From assembly GCA_026387135.1 (NCBI GenBank), contig JAPLMH010000016.1, positions 1 through 5,340 of the forward strand: a stretch of 5,340 nucleotides of DNA, given 5' to 3'. Positions 1 through 5,166 of this stretch are shown piece after piece (position 1 is the first letter of the stretch; each line of letters begins with the position of its first letter). Position numbers and translations under genes: made by a program. Below the pieces are notes generated by a model. It ran no database searches. It was not told where the DNA came from and saw only the letters and a program-made list of their open reading frames with translations. The DNA is from Candidatus Omnitrophota bacterium (GTDB lineage Bacteria > Omnitrophota > Gorgyraeia > 2-01-FULL-45-10).

Positions 1-307
1 TCGGCTCGGCGAAGAATATATCGAATACTATAGATTTGGCACCGGCTTCCGAAAGGGCCTTTATGAGTAGCGCGTGATAATTTCTTGATATGGGCCACTG
101 GCCAAGGCTCTTTAGGGTATCGTTGCCTATCTCTATTAAGGCTATCTTATCTGTGGTCGCGGGCGTGGGGCGTAAGTGGAATCTTAAGTCGAGCGTTTCG
201 AGTTCGTAGCTGTCGGCCAGCCGCAAGTAAGAGATGAGGAGGATCGAGAGGGCTATCAGCGGGAGGGTCGCGTAACGTAATAACTTGACTGCGGTTTTGG
301 ATCGCAT
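1..307 (-). CDS. CHASE2-domain sensor protein, N-terminal part (cut by window edge)
   Basis: This is an open frame from an ATG at 307-305 that runs off the window, leaving 102 residues. Residues about 11-28 form a hydrophobic segment, read as a signal anchor or first transmembrane helix. The following stretch has the pattern of the start of CHASE2 domains: a Leu-Asp-Leu-Arg-Phe motif at 39-43, a beta strand IALIEIG at 55-61 followed by Asp and Leu, then LGQWPISR at 68-75, and AGAKSIVFDIFFAEP at the visible end. CHASE2 is an extracytoplasmic sensor domain found at the N terminus of adenylate/guanylate cyclases, histidine kinases, serine/threonine kinases and phosphatases. The output domain is missing here, so the signalling type cannot be named. 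The gene begins 11 bases after the mlaD stop with only a weak ribosome binding site, so it is probably the next gene of the operon. Eight of its ten Ile codons are ATA. The domain call is confident; its link to the Mla genes is inferred from position only. Confidence 0.8.
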   Translation of the reverse strand, partial: MRSKTAVKLLRYATLPLIALSILLISYLRLADSYELETLDLRFHLRPTPATTDKIALIEIGNDTLKSLGQWPISRNYHALLIKALSEAGAKSIVFDIFFAEP

Positions 308-318
308 CTTTTACGTCT

Positions 319-933
319 CTATTTTTTCGACAGCAGCTTCCAGGGATTCTTCTTTATGTCCTCGCTGAACTCCTTGAAGTTCACGGCGGTCTGCTCCATA
401 TTCGCAAGCAGGCTGTCGATCTTGGTCCTGTTATCCTTCACCACACCGTTGACATTCGATGTGAGTTCTCTGAATTCAGTAAGTGTCTTATCAAGAGAGC
501 CTGCTATTATGTCCACCTGCTTCATGATCTTTCTCATCTCGACCGGATCTTCGCTCACTACAGTATCACCGTTCTTTACGAACGGTTTATCCGTAGAACC
601 AGGTGTGAGGCCTAAAAAGGCGTCGCCCACTATACCGCTTGAAGATATGTAAGCTATAGAGTCCTCGTGTATCTTCGCGGTATTATCAATAAGAAGGACA
701 AGCTCTACTTTGGTGTCCGGAGTATAGATAAATTTTATATTCTCTATGCGGCCTATCTCTATGCCGGAGAGCTTTACTACCGAGTCGGCCTTCAGGCCTT
801 CAGCGTAGTTGAACTGGGCTTTAAGCCTGTAGGGCTTATTGCTGAAATTTGTGGTCTTCAGCCAAAAGATCGCCCCGACCACTATGGCCGCCACCACTAT
901 CAAACCGGTCTTTAATTCATTCGTTATCTTCAT
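319..933 (-). CDS. mlaD: MlaD-type MCE-domain subunit of phospholipid ABC transporter
   Basis: This is the periplasmic lipid-binding subunit of an MCE/Mla transporter. It is anchored in the inner membrane, where the family forms a hexameric ring with a central hydrophobic channel on top of MlaE. Of its 204 residues, 9-26 are one transmembrane helix with a short cytoplasmic start. Residues about 36-113 are the MCE domain: a YRLKAQF strand, then the characteristic GLKADSVVKLSGIEIGRI region at 46-63, and SSGIVGDAFLGLTPG at 98-112. The remaining ~90 residues are predicted helical and end in a KNPWKLL motif (195-201) seen at the C terminus of many single-MCE proteins. The length is close to that of E. 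coli MlaD (about 183 residues) with a somewhat longer tail. The stop is TAG. The start is an ATG with GGAGG nine bases upstream. It follows mlaE and mlaF in the usual order for this system. No MlaC-like periplasmic carrier gene follows directly. Confidence 0.93.
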   Translation of the reverse strand: MKITNELKTGLIVVAAIVVGAIFWLKTTNFSNKPYRLKAQFNYAEGLKADSVVKLSGIEIGRIENIKFIYTPDTKVELVLLIDNTAKIHEDSIAYISSSGIVGDAFLGLTPGSTDKPFVKNGDTVVSEDPVEMRKIMKQVDIIAGSLDKTLTEFRELTSNVNGVVKDNRTKIDSLLANMEQTAVNFKEFSEDIKKNPWKLLSKK

Positions 934-942
934 TTCCTTAAA

Positions 943-947
943 CCTCC
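943..947 (-). promoter_or_regulatory. Ribosome binding site of mlaD
   Basis: The minus strand reads GGAGG directly after the mlaF stop codon TAA, with nine bases between it and the mlaD ATG at 933. A second purine run, AAGGAA, lies immediately before the ATG and is too close to act as the main Shine-Dalgarno site. This supports the ATG at 933 as the true start. Confidence 0.7.
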
Positions 948-948
948 A

Positions 949-1752
949 TTATTTAATGAGCTGTTCTAAGTAATCGTCTTTCTGCTGGAAAAACTTTATC
1001 GGGCCGTCCGGAGAACCCGCTATGAATTGCTGGACCATGTGATTTTTGCTATTCTTTATCGTATCAGACTCCCCCACCTCCAGCACCTTGCCCTCGTACA
1101 GCATAGCCACCCTGTCGGCTATCGAAAATACGCTCTTCATGTCATGCGTCACCACGACGCTCGTTATCGCAAGCTTCTTCGATAGATCCAATATCAGCTT
1201 ATCTATCACGCCCGCCACTATCGGATCGAGTCCCGCCGTAGGCTCGTCGTAGAATATTATCTCGGGGTCCATCACTATGGCCCTGGCAAGCCCCACCCTC
1301 TTTCTCATTCCTCCGGAAAGCTGGCTGGGCATAAGGTCCTCGAAGCCCCTTAATCCCACCATCTCGAGCTTCATCTTCACCACTATATCTATAACGCTCC
1401 TGTCGAGCTTCGTATGTTCTCTCAGAGGCAGACTTACGTTCTCGCCTACCGTCATCGAATCGAAGAGCGCCGCGGACTGGAAACACATCCCTATCTTCTT
1501 CTTTACGGCGTCGAGCCCGTCCTCATTCAGCGATGTGAGATCTTTGCCCAGGACCGACACCTTGCCGGAATCGGGTTTCAACGCCCCTATAAGATGGCGT
1601 AGAAGCGTGGACTTGCCGCATCCGGACCCGCCCATTATGACGAACGTCTCGCCCCTGTAAATATCGAGGGTGATGCCGTTCAGTATGGTCCTTTCGCCGA
1701 ACTTCTTTACCACATTCTCGGCGCTTATGATTATCTCTTTTTTCGTATCCAT
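949..1752 (-). CDS. mlaF: MlaF-type ATPase of phospholipid (MCE) ABC transporter
   Basis: This cytoplasmic ATP-binding subunit powers lipid movement through the MlaE permease. All ABC ATPase elements are present in 267 residues: Walker A GGSGCGKST at 41-49, Q-loop Gln92, the signature LSGGM at 145-149 (Met replaces the common Gln, as is usual in the MlaF/Mkl subfamily), Walker B ending in Asp169-Glu170, the D-loop AGLD at 173-176, and the switch His203 in VVTHDM. The C-terminal tail (about 245-267) contains SPDGPIKFF and a final YLEQLI. It resembles the C-terminal extension of E. coli MlaF that reaches the partner subunit near bound MlaB, which fits the STAS protein encoded two genes upstream. 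The gene begins seven bases after the mlaE stop. The nearby AAGGG leaves only four bases of spacing to the ATG, so initiation may depend partly on translational coupling with mlaE. The family assignment is firm; lipid specificity and transport direction cannot be read from sequence. Confidence 0.95.
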   Translation of the reverse strand: MDTKKEIIISAENVVKKFGERTILNGITLDIYRGETFVIMGGSGCGKSTLLRHLIGALKPDSGKVSVLGKDLTSLNEDGLDAVKKKIGMCFQSAALFDSMTVGENVSLPLREHTKLDRSVIDIVVKMKLEMVGLRGFEDLMPSQLSGGMRKRVGLARAIVMDPEIIFYDEPTAGLDPIVAGVIDKLILDLSKKLAITSVVVTHDMKSVFSIADRVAMLYEGKVLEVGESDTIKNSKNHMVQQFIAGSPDGPIKFFQQKDDYLEQLIK

Positions 1753-1759
1753 AGATCCC

Positions 1760-2554
1760 TTACTTATTCGCGAAATAGAACAGCCCCGTCAAGATAACAT
1801 CGAAGAGTATTATCAGGATGAAGCTTGTCACAACGCTCGACGTTGTGGATTTACCGACGCCCTCCGCGCCGCCCTTGGTCCTTAAGCCCATATAGCAGCC
1901 TATCATGGCTTTGATGATCCCGAAGCATGCGCTCTTGACGATGCCGGTCCAGAAATCTTTGAATAACATGAACTGAAATGAGAATGTGATATAGCGGTAT
2001 GGGTTTAGGCCCAGCTGAAACACTCCTACCAAAAACCCGCCGAATATGCCTAGTATATCGGCAAATATAGTGAGGCACGGCAGCATTACCAGGAGCGCCA
2101 GAAATCTTGGCACGACCAGATAACGCACAGGATTCAGCGCCATCGTCTCGAGCGCTTCGATCTGCTCTGTGACCTTCATCGTGCCGAGCTCGGCGGCTAT
2201 AGCCGCACCGACCCGGCCCGCCACTACAAGAGCCGTCAGTACGGGCCCGAGCTCCCTGGCGATACCTATGCTCACCATGGGTGCCACATATATATTGGCG
2301 CCGAACCGCGCCAGCTGATACGCGCTTTGCATCGCTATGACTATGCCGGTGAAGAAAGCGACAAATGCGGCTATGATCAGGGAATCGAATCCTGCGAAGA
2401 CCATCTGGCTGAAGACCCCATCCGGCTTGGGGAACTTCTTCTTAAAAGGCCCTACCACGATCCAATATATCGTCTCAAATAATAATGCCAGCACACCTTT
2501 GATGTGCCGGCCGGTTATCAGTATTACAGCGCCTATTCTCTCTACAAAATTCAT
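1760..2554 (-). CDS. mlaE: MlaE-type permease of phospholipid (MCE) ABC transporter
   Basis: This inner-membrane permease has 264 residues (E. coli MlaE is about 260). It belongs to the MlaE/DUF140 family, which dimerises and carries the MCE ring and two ATPases. An N-terminal interfacial helix region (about 1-45) is followed by several hydrophobic segments at about 55-75, 100-120, 146-180 and 243-262. Family hallmarks are FTGIVIAMQSAYQLARFGA (68-86), the highly conserved IARELGPVLTALVVAGRVGAA (98-118), AELGTMKVTEQIEALETM (121-138, the coupling region contacting the ATPase), and EGVGKSTTSSVVTS near the end (231-244). The start is an ATG with AAGGG five bases upstream. It begins 13 bases after the STAS gene's stop codon. 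In some lineages a STAS domain is fused to the N terminus of MlaE. Here the STAS protein is separate but immediately upstream, which supports a functional link. No residues appear to be missing. Confidence 0.95.
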   Translation of the reverse strand: MNFVERIGAVILITGRHIKGVLALLFETIYWIVVGPFKKKFPKPDGVFSQMVFAGFDSLIIAAFVAFFTGIVIAMQSAYQLARFGANIYVAPMVSIGIARELGPVLTALVVAGRVGAAIAAELGTMKVTEQIEALETMALNPVRYLVVPRFLALLVMLPCLTIFADILGIFGGFLVGVFQLGLNPYRYITFSFQFMLFKDFWTGIVKSACFGIIKAMIGCYMGLRTKGGAEGVGKSTTSSVVTSFILIILFDVILTGLFYFANK

Positions 2555-2559
2555 AAATG

Positions 2560-2564
2560 CCCTT
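2560..2564 (-). promoter_or_regulatory. Ribosome binding site of mlaE
   Basis: AAGGG on the minus strand lies within the 13-base gap between the STAS stop codon and the mlaE ATG, five bases before that ATG. It is moderately strong and favours the ATG at 2554. Confidence 0.55.
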
Positions 2565-2567
2565 ATA

Positions 2568-2903
2568 TTAAATGAATGTGGATATAGCTTCCGCCTCGTC
2601 CGCTATTATCTCGAAGAGCTTCTCCAGCTTTGTTATCTCAAAGAGGCTCTTTATCTTATGCGCCATATTGCACAACCGCATCCTGCCGCCGTAAGCTCTC
2701 ATATTCTTCAATATCTCGACAAGAGTCGCCAGACCGGATGAGTCGACATAAGTGACTTTGGTCAGATTGATCACTATCTTGGGGGTCTTCTTCGATATCA
2801 GTTTTTCAAACGCCTTCTTTATGTCGGGCGCGGTGTTTATATCTATCTCTCCCTCTATGCAGCAGACTGTCAGATCGTTCTTCACTTCTGTCTTAACGGA
2901 CAT
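2568..2903 (-). CDS. Single-domain STAS protein (MlaB-like or anti-anti-sigma factor)
   Basis: The protein has 111 residues and is all one STAS domain: a GEIDINTAP motif at 18-26, a strand KIVINLTKV at 42-50, and the diagnostic DSSGLATL at 54-61, then predicted helices and the final strand. Ser55, directly after Asp54, aligns with the serine that SpoIIAB and RsbW phosphorylate in SpoIIAA and RsbV, and with the functionally important Thr52 of E. coli MlaB. Two roles therefore fit. One is an MlaB-like accessory subunit binding MlaF, favoured by its place just before mlaE. The other is an anti-anti-sigma factor partnered with the RsbW-like kinase encoded just upstream. It could do both. The SpoIIAA-type phosphosite and 111-residue length resemble anti-anti-sigma factors; E. 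coli MlaB is shorter (about 97). The start is fixed by a near-perfect AAAGGAGGG. The fold is certain, but the partner is not. Confidence 0.9.
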   Translation of the reverse strand: MSVKTEVKNDLTVCCIEGEIDINTAPDIKKAFEKLISKKTPKIVINLTKVTYVDSSGLATLVEILKNMRAYGGRMRLCNMAHKIKSLFEITKLEKLFEIIADEAEAISTFI

Positions 2904-2910
2904 GGCGCAC

Positions 2911-2917
2911 CCTCCTT
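2911..2917 (-). promoter_or_regulatory. Strong ribosome binding site of the STAS gene
   Basis: AAGGAGG, seven bases before the ATG at 2903, overlaps the TAA stop of the preceding kinase gene. It is the best Shine-Dalgarno match in the window and much stronger than that of the kinase. The STAS protein is therefore likely made in excess over the kinase, as partner-switching pairs often need. The excess is inference from site strength only. Confidence 0.75.
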
Positions 2918-3366
2918 TATTTCAGGTACTTTGTCAACCTGACCCTGTTCCCTCTATCGTTAAATTCCATCTTATCCATAAGCTTACGCACAAGGTATAC
3001 GCCCCTGCCGCTGCCTTTCATTAAGTTCTTGTCAATAGTGGGATCAGGCACTTTGCCGGCGTCAAAACCTTTGCCTTGATCCTCTACCTCTATAACGAGA
3101 CTATCGCCTTCGAGCCAATAGCTGACCTGGACGCTTAACTCCTTATCGTTATCGTTGCCGTGCGTTATCGCGTTGCGCAACACCTCTTCAACGCACAGGC
3201 GTATATCAAACAACCTGGAATCGTCAAGCTTGCGGGGTTCGAGCCACTTCAATATCCCGGACGATACTCCCCTTATATGTCTTATCTCGCTCGGTATCTT
3301 AACTGATCTTTTCCCGGTATCACTTTGACGGTTCATCAAAGATTCCGATCGATCTAAACTTAGCAT
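2917..3366 (-). CDS. RsbW/SpoIIAB-type serine kinase (Bergerat-fold ATPase)
   Basis: This small cytoplasmic GHKL-family ATPase has 149 residues from the first ATG. The N-box is CVEEVLRNAITHGND (58-72), with Glu61 and Asn65 at the catalytic base and Mg-binding positions. The G1 box is EDQGKGF (95-101) and the G2 box is GSGRGVYLVRKL (118-129). There is no transmembrane segment or histidine phosphoacceptor domain, so it is not a normal two-component kinase. Family members phosphorylate a STAS partner and bind either that partner or a sigma factor. The STAS gene follows after 13 bases. The reading frame starts inside accA. The ATG at 3366 has AGAGG six bases upstream and gives a 47-base overlap. 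A second in-frame ATG at 3336 gives a 139-residue protein with a weaker site and a 17-base overlap. The family core begins near residue 21, so the alternative is possible. No sigma factor gene is present in the window, so whether it acts as an anti-sigma factor is open. Confidence 0.88.
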   Translation of the reverse strand: MLSLDRSESLMNRQSDTGKRSVKIPSEIRHIRGVSSGILKWLEPRKLDDSRLFDIRLCVEEVLRNAITHGNDNDKELSVQVSYWLEGDSLVIEVEDQGKGFDAGKVPDPTIDKNLMKGSGRGVYLVRKLMDKMEFNDRGNRVRLTKYLK

Positions 3367-4297
3367 AACGCGCCTCTATGAGCTTCGACTTAGGGATTTT
3401 TTTCAGCGCTTCAAGATCTTTTGTAATTGCCGTTTTTATATTTTCGGCGGCCTCCTGCGGGTTCCTGTGAGCTCCGCCGAGAGGCTCCTTTATTATACCA
3501 TCTATGATCCCCATGTCAAAAAGGTCTTTTGCGGTCAATTTCAGCGCCTTGGCAGCATCGGGTGAACGGGATCTTTCCTTCCAGAGAATGGCCGCGCATC
3601 CCTCCGGAGATATCACGGAGTAGTAGGCGTTCTCCATAACATATATCCTGTCACCCACACCTATTCCGAGGGCGCCACCAGAACCGCCTTCCCCTATCAC
3701 AAATATTATTATCGGCGTCTGCAGAGTGGCCATCTCTCTTAAGTTATAAGCTATAGCCTCCGCCTGTCCCCTCTCCTCGGCGCCTATGCCCGGATAAGCT
3801 CCCGGCGTATCTATAAAGGTCACTATAGGGATGGAAAATTTCTCCGCCATGTTCATCAACCTCATGGCCTTCCTGTAACCCTCGGGGTGCGGGCTCCCGA
3901 AGTTCCTGACGAGATTCTCCTTTGTATCCCTGCCCTTCTGATGCCCCATGACCATGATCTTTTCGCCGTTCATGGTCGCCAACCCGCCGATTATGGATTT
4001 GTCGTCCGCAAAATGCCTGTCGCCGTGGATCTCGACAAAGTCCGTCATGAGCATATCTATATAATCTAAAGTGTATGGCCTTCTCGGGTGGCGGGCAAGC
4101 TGTACTCTCTGCCAGGGGGTGAGATTCTCGTATACTTCTTTCTTGATCTGGGCGAGCTTTGCCTCCAGCTTCTTCACTTCGCCGGACATATTGAGGTCCT
4201 CGCGGGTGGTGAAGCCTTTAAGCTCGTCTATCTTTCTCTCTAATTCTATGACGGGCTTTTCAAAATCGAGCCCCGGAATATGACTGTGACTGGCCAA
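3320..4297 (-). CDS. accA: Acetyl-CoA carboxylase carboxyltransferase subunit alpha
   Basis: AccA with AccD transfers the carboxyl group from biotin on AccB to acetyl-CoA, giving malonyl-CoA for fatty-acid synthesis in the cytoplasm. The 325 residues match the usual ~315-325. Residues 1-60 form the family's helical N-terminal region (GLDFEKPVIELERKIDEL at 9-26), followed by TPWQRVQLARHPRRPYTLDYI (60-80). The crotonase-like core contains VTFIDTPGAYPGIGAEERGQ (159-178), IGEGGSGGALGIGVGDR (201-217) with the oxyanion-hole glycines, and YSVISPEGCAAILWK (226-240). The end, RYAKFRSIGIF, is a normal AccA terminus, so the gene is complete. The start is TTG at 4297, chosen because AGGGGG lies seven bases upstream and the encoded MASHSHIPGLDFEKP fits the family. 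accD, accB and accC are not in the window. Its 3' end contains the start of the kinase gene, implying translational coupling. Confidence 0.97.
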   Translation of the reverse strand: MASHSHIPGLDFEKPVIELERKIDELKGFTTREDLNMSGEVKKLEAKLAQIKKEVYENLTPWQRVQLARHPRRPYTLDYIDMLMTDFVEIHGDRHFADDKSIIGGLATMNGEKIMVMGHQKGRDTKENLVRNFGSPHPEGYRKAMRLMNMAEKFSIPIVTFIDTPGAYPGIGAEERGQAEAIAYNLREMATLQTPIIIFVIGEGGSGGALGIGVGDRIYVMENAYYSVISPEGCAAILWKERSRSPDAAKALKLTAKDLFDMGIIDGIIKEPLGGAHRNPQEAAENIKTAITKDLEALKKIPKSKLIEARYAKFRSIGIFDEPSK

Positions 4298-4304
4298 AAA
4301 AGAT

Positions 4305-4310
4305 CCCCCT
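4305..4310 (-). promoter_or_regulatory. Ribosome binding site deciding the TTG start of accA
   Basis: The minus strand reads AGGGGG directly after the TAA stop of the L,D-transpeptidase gene, seven bases before the TTG at 4297. No ATG or GTG in the right frame lies near it, so TTG is the supported start. Confidence 0.65.
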
Positions 4311-5153
4311 TTAATCGACTATTACAACTTCCGCTCCTTGCGGAACCAGCGCGTATAGTTCTTCGACCTCGGCATTCTTCATCCTTACACAACCTGAGGT
4401 GACCTGATTACCTATAGACTGGGGCTCGGTGGTGCCGTGTATGCCATAGCCCTGAGCTGAAATGCCAAGCCATCTGGAGCCCAGGATGTTCTTAGGGCTG
4501 TCCGGTGGTATTACACCGCCGGCGGTATACCATGGAGGGTTTACTATCTTGTTTATTATCTTGAAGGTACCCACGGGGGTACAATTATTTATTCCCGTGG
4601 CGACCCTGTAGGTCTTTACTATTGTATCTGCGGACTTCAATGTGAGTATATTCATAGACTTGTCCACCACTATGCTCATCTTTTCATTATGGACCTTAAG
4701 CTTTCTGCCCAGAGGCACGACTTTGGCGTTCTTAAGATTATTGGATCTCATTATAAGATCCTGGGTAGTGGAAAATTTATTTGCTATCTTGGCGAGCGTA
4801 TCGCCCTTTTGAACTTCGTATGATATAGAGTCAGGTGTAGGTATGGAAGATGCCATGATCTGTATGTTAATATTCTCTAGAGCGCCCTGGGCCTTTTCGG
4901 TGTTTACCGAGCCCGGGAACTTCGCCATGATCTTACGGTAGGTATCTCTCGCGGATAATAGATCACCTGATTGCGCATACTTTAACGCCGTATTAAAGAG
5001 CTCGACCTCTTCCTTCGACGCTTCAGTCACTTTCAGAGTGTCGGTCGCCTGCGTAGCTTTAGAGTGATCCGTTATAATGATCATTGAAACTACAAATATC
5101 AGAACCGATATCGATAGTATCAGCCCTATGACCAAAAATACCTTATTCTTCAA
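4311..5153 (-). CDS. Membrane-anchored LysM / YkuD L,D-transpeptidase
   Basis: L,D-transpeptidases of the YkuD family form 3-3 cross-links in peptidoglycan or attach proteins to it, acting outside the inner membrane. Of the 280 residues, 5-28 are an uncleaved-looking signal anchor. Residues about 47-97 are a helical, TPR-like stretch (LFNTALKYAQSGDLLSARDTY at 52-72). Residues 111-155 are a LysM peptidoglycan-binding domain (YEVQKGDTLAKIANKF). Residues 158-280 are the YkuD catalytic domain, with His239 in YGIHGT and the nucleophile Cys255 in TSGCVRM, plus Arg257; the catalytic signature is complete. The TTG start at 5153 is supported by AAGGAG seven bases upstream. That site overlaps the stop of the preceding gene. 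accA follows 13 bases after the stop. The combination resembles LysM-YkuD proteins in several diderm lineages. Which cross-link it makes cannot be judged from sequence. Confidence 0.93.
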   Translation of the reverse strand: MKNKVFLVIGLILSISVLIFVVSMIIITDHSKATQATDTLKVTEASKEEVELFNTALKYAQSGDLLSARDTYRKIMAKFPGSVNTEKAQGALENINIQIMASSIPTPDSISYEVQKGDTLAKIANKFSTTQDLIMRSNNLKNAKVVPLGRKLKVHNEKMSIVVDKSMNILTLKSADTIVKTYRVATGINNCTPVGTFKIINKIVNPPWYTAGGVIPPDSPKNILGSRWLGISAQGYGIHGTTEPQSIGNQVTSGCVRMKNAEVEELYALVPQGAEVVIVD

Positions 5154-5160
5154 TTATGCG

Positions 5161-5166
5161 CTCCTT
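5161..5166 (-). promoter_or_regulatory. Ribosome binding site deciding the TTG start of the L,D-transpeptidase
   Basis: AAGGAG on the minus strand overlaps the TAA stop (5167-5165) of the upstream DUF212 gene. It stands seven bases before a TTG at 5153 that opens a frame beginning with Lys-Asn-Lys and a hydrophobic anchor. The next in-frame Met is Met24 within the membrane anchor, so TTG is the sensible start. Confidence 0.75.

Noticed and set aside
321..327. Six-T run near the end of mlaD, as a possible terminator tail
   Set aside because: On the transcribed strand it is a run of A encoding the final lysines, with no preceding hairpin, and the CHASE2 gene follows closely.
1277..1660. Plus-strand open frame of 127 residues opposite mlaF
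   Set aside because: It is the antisense shadow of a gene with every ABC ATPase motif intact; the translated product has no recognisable domain and there is no convincing ribosome site.
1829..1847. Perfect 7-base inverted repeat CACAACG / CGTTGTG with a 5-base loop
   Set aside because: It lies inside mlaE over the conserved STTSSVVT codons, has no T-run beside it, and is explained by coding constraint.
2337..2741. Plus-strand open frame of 134 residues across the mlaE-STAS junction
   Set aside because: It runs antisense to two well-supported genes and shows no family motif; it follows from the codon composition of the real genes.
2917..3366. Histidine kinase reading of the Bergerat-fold ATPase
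   Set aside because: There is no dimerisation/phosphoacceptor histidine domain, sensor or membrane segment; length and box spacing fit the RsbW/SpoIIAB group.
4567..4600. Overlapping inverted repeats (GTACCC/GGGTAC and CCACGGG/CCCGTGG) that could form alternative hairpins
   Set aside because: They fall in the middle of the L,D-transpeptidase catalytic domain, far from any start or stop, so chance is the simplest explanation; not a riboswitch or terminator.
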